A stretch of DNA of 64,000 nucleotides from Brachynemurus nebulosus (lineage: Eukaryota > Arthropoda > Insecta > Neuroptera > Myrmeleontidae): NCBI GenBank assembly GCA_035578155.1, contig JAPWDM010000059.1:1-64000 (forward strand), given 5' to 3'. Shown here in pieces: positions 22,545 to 33,694 of the stretch. The notes beneath the pieces are model-generated. The model saw only the letters and a list, made by a program, of their open reading frames with translations, was not told the DNA's origin and made no database searches. Position 1 is the stretch's first letter. The number at the start of each line of letters is the position of its first letter. The position numbers and the translations under genes were made by a program.

Positions 22545-23438
22545 CCCTAGAATCATACGTACTCGTCAAAATGACGAACGAATTTCTCTACCTGCTCCAA
22601 TACTACAACTTGTCGTCGCCTGCTTGCTATGAAACTTCTGTTATCTAATTTATTTGTTATTATAACACAGCAAATGTATAAATTTTGTTTATAGTTGCTG
22701 TCATTTTGCTTGTATTGAAATAGTGTGCGTCAAAAGGACGACGATATATGATTAACCGATGTTACATATAAAAGTTTTCCTAATTTTTCTAAAATTTATT
22801 AAAGATATGGATGTTATGATCAATTTATTCAATGATAATGATAATATGAAAGGTGATTACAGCTGTTTGACTTATAGAGACGACATAATACTGAAGTTTT
22901 AATATATTGAATCGAAAACCAAAGAATGCGTTTCAAGTGACTTAATAAAAGATTAACAATTTATTTTGTGGAAAATAATTTAATTTTATTATTTTTTGAG
23001 ATCGTATTCGAAAAATTAGTAACAAATTTTAGAAAATATACAAATGTGCCTAATCAGGAAATAAGTACATATCTACGGGAATATTTGTGATCGAGGAATT
23101 TCACATTCTGTAAAGTCACACATGTCCACCGACTCATAATAGTTCATAAATTAATTATTTGAAAGACATGTCATGATATAATTGATGTATTTATCTATTT
23201 TTTAATTCTTATAATAAAAATATGTTTTGATAAAAAAATTAAAAAAATTAATAATTTATATTAAAAAATTTTTCCAAATCCAATTTTTGTAAATATTTTG
23301 TTCGCTTTTGTAGTATTGTTATGTAAAAAAAAATGTTTTTTGCAAATAAGCTCTAAAACTCTCCGTAAAAAGTCCATTCGTCAAAATGACGCCGATGTAT
23401 GATTCACGTTTCTCGTAGACCAACGTATGATTCTAGGG
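22545..23438. mobile_element. piggyBac-like MITE, copy 1
   Basis: TTAA at 22541-22544 and 23439-23442 brackets the perfect inverted ends CCCTAGAATCATACGT and ACGTATGATTCTAGGG. CCCTAGAA-type ends in TTAA are diagnostic of piggyBac. A short palindrome CGTCAAAATGACG lies just inside both ends, and an internal variant CGTCAAAAGGACG follows at about 22728. The interior holds a 31-codon frame at 22807-22902 also present in the second copy at 45639-46541. No full transposase is present. Confidence 0.92.
22807..22902 (+). pseudogene. Possible piggyBac transposase N-terminal remnant
   Basis: An ATG opens 31 codons reading MDVMINLFNDNDNMKG followed by DYSCLTYRDD and a stop. The homologous position of the second MITE (45923-46018) has the same length and stop, with a few conservative changes. 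After the stop, an acidic-looking stretch (YIESKTKECVS...) can be read in frame in both. An acidic head is usual for piggyBac transposases, but nothing here identifies the family. The frame could equally be a chance ORF inherited by both copies. Confidence 0.3.
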
Positions 23439-23442
23439 TTAA

Positions 23443-23941
23443 ATTGATATCTGATGAAACGGTCAAGATGTTCAATATTTTTCTAAATCTTATCATCACA
23501 GTGATGAAACACGTATAAATTATTACTGTACACCGTGTACAGACAGCGTGTAGTATACATATATTTTGTCAAACATTGATTATGTAATTATTGTATTATA
23601 TAATATGTACATATTTGAAATTTTTGAAAATATTCAATTAAATTTTAATAGGGGCATCCATAAGTAATCAATTATTTCATTGATAACCAAATGAACGATT
23701 TTATTTTTTATTTAATTATACATTCAGTCAATTATGCAACCTCCGTCGTTATCGAGGACCTTTTGCATCTTGTTAACAGAGTTTCAGTTTCTTGTTTACA
23801 AATTTCAATAAAAAAAAAATTGAAGAATTGGTTTCAGACTTTCCCGTAGTGCTTAAGAAATTGTCGATATTTATTTGAATTATGTACATGGTAGACCAAG
23901 TGGTCGGAAAACCTGATTTTGTATTATGTAAATATAAATGT
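23443..23941. other. AT-rich spacer, nothing recognised
   Basis: No coding or element signal in about 500 bp. Confidence 0.5.
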
Positions 23942-24541
23942 AAGGGTAAGTTCAAAAATGTAAACTTTACCGCATCGATGCAGTATCATGACGTTTCTGA
24001 TGCGTCTAATACTGCATGATGCGATGCTGATGCTCTCTTGAAATTTGATGCACATTAGATATTTTTGAATGGGATATTGGCATCATGATGCATGCAGCAT
24101 AATAGACACAGCATGATGGACTATAGATAATATAGCAATACGGTCCTTGTATAGGTATATTATCTTTGAATTTCAACTTGAACTTACTTGAAATTGAAAA
24201 TATTGAAATTATTTGAATAAAAAATATTACATACCTATTTTGAGTTTTTAGTTTAAACAATTTTAATGAAAGGTAAATACATTAATCTTTTTCAACAGTT
24301 TCTTTTTCGGAATTATTCCTGTTGGTGTTAATAGCTACATAATATAGCAAGTAGTTATAATTCTACATTATACACATGACAAGCATCTTGGACACGCATC
24401 ACCAAATTTCTTGATGCATTGTTTTGACGCATCAAATGCAAAAATGAACTTTTGATTTTTCGTTGTGATGCGTCTGATGCGTTTTTGAACTTTTGACTCT
24501 GCCTCATGCAAGCAGTGATGCATTTTTGAAGTTAGCCTAAT
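23942..24541. mobile_element. Candidate TIR element rich in GATGC motifs
   Basis: The left end TAAGGGTAAGTTCAAAAATG and the right end, read in reverse as TTAGGCTAACTTCAAAAATG, are imperfect inverted copies. The interior near both ends is dense in GATGCR/GCATC words (ATGATGCGATGCTGATGC at about 24016, 'gatgcgtctgatgcg' at about 24465). Dense subterminal repeats are a common feature of DNA-transposon ends. No TSD could be fixed; superfamily unknown. Confidence 0.5.
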
Positions 24542-26324
24542 TTAGAAAACTGATAATAATCAAGCACTGATGTACGCTTTTTAAAATCCGAAAATATAAA
24601 AAAAGATACACTTGTAAAAAAGAAAAGTTTTGCATGTTGAGAAAGGTTTCGTTCAAACGTTGCATTCGTTGATTGATTTATAACAAAACATATTTTGATT
24701 AATTTAACAAACAAGCTGGCGACCGATCCGTTAATTTTAATGATTTCAATTTGATTATTTTATTTCACTTATATTGTACCTGCATAGGTCTTAAAAGGTT
24801 GGCAATACTGTTGTTGATAATGTTTGTCGTGGTAGGTATTGATTTTTTATTGTTATAATTTTATAGTATCATATTAATCTTTGGAATGAAAAAACACTCG
24901 TCTAACGGGATATCGTTTAAATAAAGAGTATCTGTAAGTAACTGTTTTTAACTGACGTTTTTATTTCATTATGTCCACACAATGTGGCATAAAATTTTTC
25001 GATGATAGATTAGATTCGTTTTTTTTTTTTTGCTCTAACGAAACGTAGGTATATACTTCTTAGTTGGGTATCATATATTATTGGAATTTTTTTTTGTTAC
25101 GTTGTAATTTAGAAGAGATAATAATTTCCATTACAAGACTATTAAATGGTATCAGAAACAGTTTGTATACAAAGTAAGTACATTAAACCGTAACAAATGT
25201 AAAGACTGATTCAGTCTTATAGGTTTCCATTTTTATAATAACAAAGTATGTTTAAGGCTTGATATAGTTACCTATTCTAATCTAGAATTTTTTTAAATTC
25301 GTTTTTGTGTCTGTTCGATTTTCTGAAAGTATAGACCTTTAAAAATATGTCCTCCAATTTTAAGTTATAACCACTTCAATATGGTAGATTCAGATATTAT
25401 ACTTCAAAACTTTGAATGTATTTTTCCCGAAACTATATATTTTTTAAGCTGGTTGACATGATATCTCGTGTTCTATTTATCCAATAGAATGAAAAAATGA
25501 GTAATTGACATTTGACATTTTTTGGTAATTTTTGACACGTCACTTATTATTTCTTTGTTTGGCTTTTGGGCGGGTTTTTTTTTTAACAACTCTTTGTTCT
25601 AAAACTCCTGAAATTTTCAAAAATCTTTTTAATATTTTTTTTTTTTTGTAAAACCTTTTTTGATATTTGTTTACGCTTTACATAATCTGTGTTAATTATG
25701 TTGTTAAAAAAAAATTGTTTCTAAATATATTTTTCATAAATACCTTAGTATTTTTCTTACATGACCATTGAAAGTATTAACATAATTTTTTCTTTGATTG
25801 ACGCTTTTGTTTGGCGTTCACTCTCTGATGATGGATGCCTCAGCATCCGAAACTAGTCAAACTTTGACTTTTCTATTTTATATTTTATTTTTGCGGGTTT
25901 GTCGTTTACCTATTTAAAACTTTCTTGTTTTTCTAATATTGCCCTTTAGACCAGAATATAGCTTTGTTTAAAAATATTCTCAGTTGTAGACCAGCACATG
26001 TAACCCCTGAAAATCAGTAGAATAATTCTATGTAGAGTTATGCGTGTTGCAAGATTTTACGAAAACACAGACGGACAGACAGACAGATGAAATCAAAGTT
26101 GCTCAGGATGCTTTGAAATGTGAAACGCGAGTGGAAATTTTGATTTTCAAGAGAAAATATTTTTTAACAAATGTGATTAAAACACTTTCGCTGATTTTAG
26201 TAGACTGTAGGAAGTAAAAACTGTTCTGGAACGGAATGTGCCGTCGACCAAAGTCCTAACCTAACATCAAACAGGATGAGTTTTTTTTCTGTCATAGTAT
26301 CATGTAATAATGTGTTTTATAAAA
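24542..26324. other. AT-rich region containing a solo hammerhead-like motif
   Basis: No coding signal. Apart from the motif at 25825-25858, nothing was recognised. GACGGACAGACAGACAGAT near 26070 resembles LINE-tail debris. Confidence 0.45.
25825..25858 (+). ncRNA. Solo hammerhead-ribozyme-like core
   Basis: CTGATGA (25825-25831), one extra T, a perfect 6-bp stem II GGATGC/GCATCC with loop CTCA, GAAA (25849-25852), the palindrome CTAG, then TC. The core layout equals that of the motifs at 20264, 21159, 33515 and 33650. Stem I is poor here: the bases next to CTGATGA do not pair well with AAAC after the cleavage site. It may be a decayed copy. No inverted partner is nearby. Confidence 0.5.
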
Positions 26325-26332
26325 GTTGAAAC

Positions 26333-27497
26333 TAGAGATGTAGATTCTCAAAAAAAGATCGATTTTTGGATCGATTTAAATCGAAATCAAAAAAATCGAT
26401 TAAAAAAAAATCGGCTAAAAAAAGTAGATTCTGTGAGATCGATCTAAAAAATCGAAATTTTGAAAAGTTTAATAAAATTAGCTGATAATTTTTGTTTAAG
26501 GAACTTACTTGATAGTACATAGGTAATATCGGTAATATCGTGTAAAAACGCCTTACGTTATATTTGTAAAGGCGATGAATGAGTTTCAATTATAATTATA
26601 AAAAAAAATAAGGCAATTGAATATATAGGATGAATACCACAAATTGAACCAAGTTTATTCAAAAATTTCAAACAAATTGACAAAAAAATGGTTTCTAAAT
26701 AAGTTGCTTTTGTGGGAAAGGGATCGTCGTTTGCACAGATAGATGGTCTCTTCCTTCCTTTTGTATTAATAGTCTGACTTATATAGAGCCATAGGAGGGG
26801 TTCGTTAATATAACGAGTAAAAAGTGACAATTAACAGTAGAGTTTTTGGTGTTTCATTTTAACACATGTTTCTTTGTAGAATTCTGAATTACTATTGGGA
26901 TCTGTCGAATGGCGGTATGACATCTGGTGTTGAAAGATCAGATTATTCTTAAAGTGCATTTGTTGAAATGTCATTTATGAGCTGAATTTTGTAAATCTGA
27001 AAATACATACAATTGATTTGATTCTTCCATTCATTTACAATTCTCCAGTTATTTTATGACGTTTACTATTTAAATTTGACGTTTGTATACTCTAAATTGT
27101 AATATTCATTAACTCATTCATCCATTTTCTCATATTTTTACCACATTTTAACTGTTTTACAGATGTAAAATTTTCTCTTCTTCAACAAAATCTCTTTCTT
27201 TTGGACTTGTGTTAACCCAAATACAAACAGTTCTAATATTTATGATTTTTTCTTAATATAGCACTGGTTACTATATATAAAACTAATGTTAATGCACTTT
27301 TTTGTCAGCCATTTTTCTGAAGCTCCTCCTTTTGGACAGTTCCCAATTAAAATGAAGTTATTTTTGGAAAAAATCGGTTATCGATCTCTTACTTTTAATA
27401 ATCGATTCATGAATCGATTCAAATGAAAAAAATCGAAAAAAGAATCGATTTTTTAAGCTTCGATTTTCCATTAATCGATTTAAAATCGACATCTCTA
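26333..27497. mobile_element. hAT element with perfect TSD and ATCGAT-rich ends
   Basis: The ends TAGAGATGTAGATT and, in reverse, TAGAGATGTCGATT pair. The flanking GTTGAAAC at 26325-26332 and 27498-27505 is a perfect 8-bp TSD. TAGAG fits the hAT YARNG rule. The first and last 150 bp are packed with ATCGATTT/AAATCGAT words in both orientations, likely subterminal transposase-binding repeats. The minus-strand frames at 26332-26589 and 26558-26830 were examined, but I do not recognise hAT transposase motifs in them. Confidence 0.88.
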
Positions 27498-27505
27498 GTT
27501 GAAAC

Positions 27506-28529
27506 CGATCTTTATAGACTTGTTGTTGCATACTTAGTTATTTAATTTTCGATCTAACAATACAAGCAAGGTATTTAGCAGTCACAGTTGGGTATTTAAA
27601 TTTGTTTCTGTACACAGATATATTACGTAATTTGTTGTCAATTGAAGATCAATTTTATGTACATTATTGCTTGTTACTAAATAGAAAATAAATGTTTTTC
27701 AATATTGAACCTCATGTGTTAAAACAATTACTTATATAAACGCATTAGCAATTACTTGTTGCTTTGCCCACGTGATGTCTGTTTTTTTTTTTTTTTTTTT
27801 TGGTAATGTTCCCACTGAAGTAAAATGTTTTCTCGGGGTAAAAAGTGTTCTTTTACCCCTGTGTTCTTTTTGTCTTCTCTGCTAACAATATAATATAAAG
27901 TATGAAGTTAATTAATTGTCCATTTTTTAACAATAAACTGCCAGTTTATGACAATTTATGACAATCAAGATTAGATTTTAATTTTTTGAAACATTTTTTT
28001 TCTTTTTAAATTTATTATTTTTTAGTTATTACATAAATTTTGTGGATTTTCAAATAGTAATTTACAATTCATTAACACGACTACACAACCTTTTTTCTTT
28101 GAAAAATGATATTTGAATATGAATAAAAAAAATTTTTTTTTGACATATTCATTTTTAAATATACAAGCATTTTTTCTTTTTCTTTTAAATAGGTATACTA
28201 CACAAAGTCTAGACTAAGGTGACCAGTCGTTACTCGAGTATAGTGATACAAATCTATGAAAGACGGCTTTTTAAAGAGTTGGCTGAATGGGTTACAATAT
28301 TTTTTTCTATTTCTTTTTAATCTTTCTTAAGAAATGAATTAAATATTCATGCTTTGTGTTTCATTTTGTATGTGTAGTTTCAGTTTTGATATAAATATAC
28401 ATTTTTAGACATACTCTCTCCCAAAAATACTTGGATATTGTTTGTAAATTGTGCAATAGGTACATTACTTTCTAAAAAGAGTAGTTTTACCTCGAAGTGC
28501 ACACATTAAGTACAGAGGACACTTGACTA
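27506..28529. other. AT-rich spacer, nothing recognised
   Basis: Includes a T homopolymer at about 27782-27801. No coding or terminal-repeat signal. Confidence 0.5.
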
Positions 28530-28975
28530 TTTTTGATAAGTTTCAAGTTATTCCATCTCGAGTTTGGATAGAGACGACTGAATGCCTGGTTGTGTGACCA
28601 CGAGAGCTACAAAAGAACTCCTCTGGTCCATAAATGAATCTAAGATCGATTCGGGCACAGAACCTATTGCCTCTAGGTTCTTATGTTACAGTATTTCAGG
28701 CCGAGGTTTTCGTTGTTCTGATCTGTGCAAAATATATATTGAGGCTACCTGGAATACGATATCACATTTGGATAGTCAGGAGGCCCTGAAAGGCGTTAAG
28801 TAATGTTAAAACAACATCTAAGCTGGTGTGTGAATGTCAGAAGATGTTTTGGGTCCCTCATATCGAGATATTGAGGGAAAGAAAGTAGCAGATAAGCTGG
28901 TCGAAACAGGCTTCGACACTCTACGTGTGAGGTTTGAACCACTGCTTGCATGGTATCTCTATTTAGAGAATAAGA
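28530..28975 (+). pseudogene. RNase H domain relic of a non-LTR retrotransposon
   Basis: Read in shifting plus-strand frames, this segment follows the RNase H domain of I/Jockey/R1-type LINEs. It gives LWSINESKIDSGTE (first catalytic block, normally ...TDGSK..., with D replaced by N), then TVFQAEVFVVLICAKYIL (the Q-A-E helix), DSQEALKG (the SDS block), TSKLVCECQKM, WVPHIE (normally WVPGH), and GKKVADKLVETGFD (normally GNE.AD.LA). At least three frameshifts, an in-frame TAG after ERK, and loss of the PGH glycine and histidine show it is dead. A 73-codon ORF starting at 28582 is only one of the frames. No reverse transcriptase is adjacent: downstream, at 29036, an unrelated DNA element begins. 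Confidence 0.72.
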
Positions 28976-29035
28976 AGTTGTGCGTTTGGAGTTGGGCTTC
29001 CGATTGGTAAGACTTTTCCTGGGAAACCCGTACTA

Positions 29036-29865
29036 CACGGAGAGAAAAATCATATTTTTGTAGAGAAAATTTCAGAAAAATTACCATGCTCTCTTATAAT
29101 GCGTGCGCGATCGACGACCAAAGTAAAAAATATTTTACGATCATGTAAATATTATTAAATTGAAACGTAAAAAGTATTAGTCATGGATTCATAAAAATTG
29201 TTGTGCTAGCACAACTTCTATCACACTTTTATGCATGTATGTTATAGTTTAATTTTTATTGTCGTACTCTTTCATTTGCGCATCTGACCCGCACCCTTAT
29301 GTTGGTTGGGCTGTACGGGCTGTACGCACTGAGGAACAATATATGATGCATACAAAAATGATTGGCAACAATATATTCTAATACTGGAGATAGTGAAGTA
29401 ACAAAATGATGAATTAAACGGTGACAGTCCGCCCTGTAAGACAGTGTAATGAATACTGCTTGGTGCTTGTAAGACAGTCTAATGAATCAAGGTGCTTGGT
29501 CCGACCAAGTTGGTCGTGTTGATTGTCATACCACTCACCAGCCTGGGTATATGACTTGCATGTCTTCTTTCCCTTTCTTTCTTTCTACTATTAGCAGATA
29601 GCATTTGAATAATTATAAGACGGCATGGTAATTTTTGTAAGAAAAACAATTAAAAAATATTTTTCTGTCGGGAATGGAACTTTTTACTGTGCAGTTTTAC
29701 AAATTTTACGGAGCTAATATTACGGAAAAAATATTCTATCCTTTAAATTTTGTATGATTAATTATAATTTTTATATTTTTACCGTACAAAATTGAATATG
29801 TTCGCCTTTTACACGTCGATTGTAGTGCTGAGCACAGTAATTTTTCTATGAATTTTCTCTCCGTG
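29036..29865. mobile_element. TA-flanked element with CACGGAGAG ends, copy 1
   Basis: The ends CACGGAGAGAAAAATCATA and TTTTCTCTCCGTG are inverted, with TA outside both (29034-29035, 29866-29867). Interior landmarks shared with copy 2 (32190-33146) include ATAATGCGTGCGCGATCGAC, 'agacagtgtaatgaatactg' and GTGCTGAGCACAGTAATTTT. Where copy 2 has a long (TA)n, this copy has only TATGCATGTATGTTATAG. Noncoding; probably Tc1/mariner-class by its TA flanks. Confidence 0.86.
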
Positions 29866-29867
29866 TA

Positions 29868-30386
29868 GAAACTGTCTGATTATTATATTTTCCTTTTTTG
29901 TAGCCTAAAATACCTATAAAAAACGCGAAAATAAAAACATTACAATAACAGTTTTATGTTAGAGTTTTTTTTTTCTTTCCATAGATCGTGGTAGTTTTGT
30001 CTCTATTCTGATGTGATGGCAAATATGTACCTACCCAATGCAAAAAAGAAAAACAACCTAGTCGAATTCCACGACAATATGGATAAGATTAAGTGGATTT
30101 TTATTTTAAAAATACATAATATATATTTATTTTATTCTTATTCGCTTGTGGTTTTGTGTATATCTTTTGAAAATGGTATTTTTTACGTAAATTATAATTC
30201 TAAGAAATATTCACGTATCTTTGCCTATACAGGAATAACCAAACGTTAGCATATACAAGGTATTCTACGAATTCGAATATATGTAGTCATAATATTTTGT
30301 TATTTTTGTACAGTAGAAGCTCACTGATTGCTTGCGGCAACTTATGGTGTCTCTGTTCTATCGGAAATAGTCTGTATTAGCGTTCA
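29868..30386. other. AT-rich spacer, nothing recognised
   Basis: A 78-codon ORF at 30013-30249 shows no recognisable motif and low-complexity composition. Nothing else seen. Confidence 0.45.
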
Positions 30387-30505
30387 TTAAGGGGGGAAAC
30401 CACATTAGGAGGCTCATTTTCACGGATCTTTTAGGATTTTTTTAGGCGGGAAGAATTAGTGAGAATTCAATCAAGTTTTGACATTATTTTACTCATATTT
30501 CGAAC

Positions 30506-30945
30506 AGGGCCGGCCTAAGACAAAAATTGCAAGTGTGCAAGATTCACATTTTATACCCCTACCGGGGCATTTTATGTACCTCCGTAACCGCTCGGCACCT
30601 GCGCAAGGCTAGATGCGTGTGGCACAGTGGTGCAAAAGTCTGTCCCTAACTCTAACGTCTTGTTCCCGCGTCCACCCACAGCGGCAGACGACTGCTCTAC
30701 TGACCTTGGACCTTGGTCAAGCGCATCAGACTACTGTATTTCAGAACTCATTGGGGTAGATAATCGGTTTTACCTTGATATTAAACTGTAATAGTTTTGA
30801 GACAAATTTCCTTCTAGTTTAAATATTTATGCCCAACATTTAAATCAATTTCTAAAAATTTGCAAAACTTATTTTTTTTACCAAAATTGGCCAATTTTAT
30901 GTCCCTCCAAAAGGCTCGAATGTGCGGCTGCATACGTCTGCACTG
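30506..30945. mobile_element. Probable nested hAT MITE
   Basis: The left end CAGGGCCGGCCTAAGAC and the right end GGCTGCATACGTCTGCACTG could be hAT termini (both CAG-type when read inward), and the interior is GC-richer than its host. The expected 8-bp TSD is not clear: ATTTCGAA against ATGTTCGT match only loosely. Boundaries are tentative. Confidence 0.38.
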
Positions 30946-31089
30946 ATGTTCGTTGAAGATCGTAAGTAGAGCTTTCCAACTGCGGGACATGTAGTCATTT
31001 TAATTTCCATCTGATTTCAAAAAGATCTTCATTTTACATTAATAATTTATTTTATAATAAAAAAATTAATTGAAAAAATCAAAAAACCC

Positions 31090-31297
31090 GACTGCATTTA
31101 AAATAAAATAAAACGGTGGAAACAAGACGAAATAGAGAAAAAGAAGAATGAATAAAAAGTAAAGCAGTCGGAGGCATCAAACTTTTCTGTTTAATTTGGT
31201 ACAACAGGTATACCTCCGACTGCTTTACTTTTTATTCATTCTTCTTTTTCTCTATTTCATCTTGCTTCCACCGTTTTAGTTTACTTTAAATGCAGTC
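31090..31297. repeat. Near-perfect palindrome, 85-bp arms
   Basis: Arms 31090-31174 and 31213-31297 are inverted copies (they start GACTGCATTTAAA and end TTTAAATGCAGTC, with a CAGTCGGAGG/CCTCCGACTG inner boundary) around a 38-bp loop. A few mismatches occur. It lies inside the TTAA element 30391-31514 and has no counterpart in the homologous element 34637-35700, so it is a separate insertion. Confidence 0.8.
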
Positions 31298-31518
31298 AGT
31301 TCAAGAAACTCCCGAACTATCAACCTTCATACATTTTTTAATACCTCAAAGTTAACAATGAAAATCAGAATCCGCTTTTCGGATGGCTATAACTTAAAAA
31401 CTATTTGAGATATGCACTTGAAATTTTAGTATGTTATTTTTAAAGGTATAGACTATCGAAACATAGAAAAATCATTTTCCCGTTTTTTTTAAAATGTTAC
31501 ACTAGTGGTCCCCCTTAA

Positions 31519-32189
31519 TTAGTGCTGCGATCTAGCACGAATTTCAGCTAAGTTTTACGTGAATGGTCAACTGTTACATTTCCTATGTATTTGATGGAAT
31601 GTTAAGCTTTGTGTATGCTTATTATACATACTATTTGTTAGCTGATTGTAGCTATATTCTAAAATCCTTACAAACAACGGGGCAGTGCATAAGCGAACGT
31701 GTACACACAATATTATGTGTGTATATATGTAAGCGTTTTATCAGAAAATCAGACATCACTGTATAATAATGTAATAATGTTTGCTTGGACAAATAGAGAT
31801 ATACTGCGCTCAGGTTATGCGTGCGTATATTGAGTGAGCCACGTATACTTGACACTACCGTCCATAAAAGTTCCCATACTGTAAAAATTTTCAGTTAATT
31901 TACGGTAAAAAGTAGCCATGTTTACATATAGTTTTCACATCATGAAACCTTTCTGTTGAAAGTTTTAGGAACATTTCAATTTTTCAACCCTTTTTTGAGA
32001 CTCCTTGGCCCTGGTGGACAATTTTAAGGTCACTAACATTTGAGCAAAATTTGGTAAAAATCTATCTAGCCATTTATTTTGGAAGTTTTTTTATGTCTCC
32101 AGAACAAGGAAGGAAATAAGTCAAGAGAAACATTTAAACAAAATTTGATCAAGATCATCAGTTCAACCGTTTATTTTGGATACTTCCTA
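31519..32189. other. Spacer ending in satellite-like diverged units
   Basis: From about 31985, two diverged units carry phrases such as CCCTGGTGGACAATTTTA and AAAATTTGGTAAAAATC. They resemble the ~120-bp array at 50405-52015 and continue after the inserted element at 33150. The 31563-31855 ORFs have no recognisable content. Confidence 0.4.
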
Positions 32190-32346
32190 CACGGAGAGAA
32201 AAATCATATAATTTTTGTAGATAAAATTTCAGAAAGATTGCTTTGCTCTCTTATAATGCGTGCGCGATCGACGACCAAAATAAAAAAAATTCGCTAATAT
32301 GTGCTAGCATGGTAAAATTTAGTGTGCTAACACAACTTTTATCACA

Positions 32347-32433
<87 letters not shown>

Positions 32434-33146
32434 TTAATATATATATTATAGTTTAATTATATATATTATAGTTTAATTCTTGTTGTCGTACTCTTTCATT
32501 TGCGCATCTGACCCGCAACCTTATGTTGCTTGGGCTGTACCTGTAAAAACTTCGAAGATGCCCGATCTTTTCCGACTTTCGATTCTTTATGATGCATACA
32601 AAAATGATTGCCAACAATACATTCTAATACTAAAGATAGTGAAGTAACAAAATGATGAATTAAACGGTGACATCCCCGTCCTCTAAGACAGTGTAATGAA
32701 TACTGCTTGCTGCTTGTAAGACAGTCTAATGAATCAAGGTGCTTGGTCCGACCCGTCTGACCAAGTTGGTCGTCCACACCTATGGTTGGCTATGTGACTT
32801 GCTATGAATGAGGTACATTTCAACAGCGTTCACAACACACACAACCTTCTTTCTCTTTTTTTCTTTCTACTATTAGCAATAGCATTTTAAATATTATAAT
32901 ACAACATGGTAATTTTTGTAAGAAAAACAATTAAAAAATATTTTTTTGTCGGCAATGGAACTTTTTACTGTGCTGTTTTACAAATTTTACGGAGCTAATA
33001 TTACGGAAACAATATTCTATCCTTTAAATTTTCTATGATTAATTATAATTTTTATATTTTTACCGTACAAAATTGAATATTTTCGCCTTTTACACGTCGA
33101 TTGTAGTGCTGAGCACAGTAATTTTTATATGAGTTTTCTCTCCGTG
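32190..33146. mobile_element. TA-flanked element with CACGGAGAG ends, copy 2
   Basis: Same ends as copy 1 (CACGGAGAGAAAAATCATA and TTTTCTCTCCGTG), with TA at 32188-32189 and 33147-33148. Internal landmarks are shared with copy 1 at high identity. The size difference (957 against 830 bp) comes largely from a (TA)n tract at about 32348-32428. The copy interrupts a run of satellite-like units, which resume at 33149. Confidence 0.86.
32348..32428. repeat. (TA)n microsatellite inside an element copy
   Basis: About 40 TA units, followed by short TATATATTATAG repeats to about 32470. The other copy lacks the expansion at the homologous site. Confidence 0.95.
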
Positions 33147-33458
33147 TAAGGATCCAGGACACTGGGGGACAATTTTAGCCAAATATTAATTTTTTCCAAG
33201 ATTTCAATTGTATTTAAGTAAAATTTGGTTAGGATTCATCCAAATCTTTTTTAGGACACTTTTTGGTGCCCCACGGCCCGAGAGGTAATTTTAACCTTTA
33301 AAATGTATCCGGTGTCACCTATCCACAAATATAAAAATTTTTGAAATCGGTCTGGGAGTTTTTACTTTACAAACTTTACTTTTCTATTGTATCATCATAA
33401 TAAAATTTGCTACAAAAACGCTTAGTGACTTATTATAGTAAAATAAACCATTTTAGAG
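33147..33458. other. Diverged satellite-like units, continued
   Basis: Phrases such as CACTGGGGGACAATTTTA, AAAATTTGGTTAGGATTC and GAAATCGGTCTGGGAG resume the unit type interrupted by the preceding element. No coding signal. Confidence 0.4.
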
Positions 33459-33514
33459 ATCAAATTTAAAAAAGTTACGACAATTTGCATTAAATAAATG
33501 TTGAGAAGAAAAAA

Positions 33515-33557
33515 TTTTCAACATGTTTCGGTATTTGAATAACCATCATCAGGAAAA
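33515..33557 (-). ncRNA. Hammerhead-ribozyme-like motif, left arm
   Basis: On the minus strand: stem I strand TTTTC, CTGATGA, extra T, stem II GGTTAT/ATACC (one bulge), GAAA, palindrome CATG, TT (H17 is U), then GAAAA completing a 5-bp stem I. All core bases are present. Confidence 0.58.
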
Positions 33558-33649
33558 AGTAATTGAACATATTTGAAAACATGTCAAAAGGGTACAATGG
33601 GACACATTTTGAATTTCAATTGGCATGTTTTCAAATATGTTCAATTACT

Positions 33650-33694
33650 TTTTCCTGATGATGGTTATCTAAAATAACCGAAACATGTTGAAAA
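33650..33694 (+). ncRNA. Hammerhead-ribozyme-like motif, right arm
   Basis: On the plus strand: TTTTC (33650-33654), CTGATGA (33655-33661), T, a perfect 6-bp stem II GGTTAT/ATAACC around CTAAA, GAAA (33680-33683), CATG, TT, GAAAA (33690-33694). The 5-bp stem I and 6-bp stem II are fully paired, which makes this the best-formed motif in the window. The differing base in the other arm lies in stem II. Confidence 0.66.

Larger units (their letters stand above)
30391..31514. mobile_element. TTAA-flanked element (GGGG ends), member 2
   Basis: TTAA lies at 30387-30390 and 31515-31518. The right end ACACTAGTGGTCCCCC matches that of member 3 (34637-35700). The left end GGGGGGAAACCACATTAGG is a looser match. 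The right ~220 bp is homologous to 35319-35700, beginning 'aaactcccgaactatcaacc'. It carries nested insertions: a probable hAT MITE (30506-30945) and a palindrome (31090-31297). Confidence 0.62.

Noticed and set aside
28582..28803. 73-codon ORF taken as a gene
   Set aside because: It mixes frames of a decayed RNase H domain; the homologous blocks switch frame inside and outside it.
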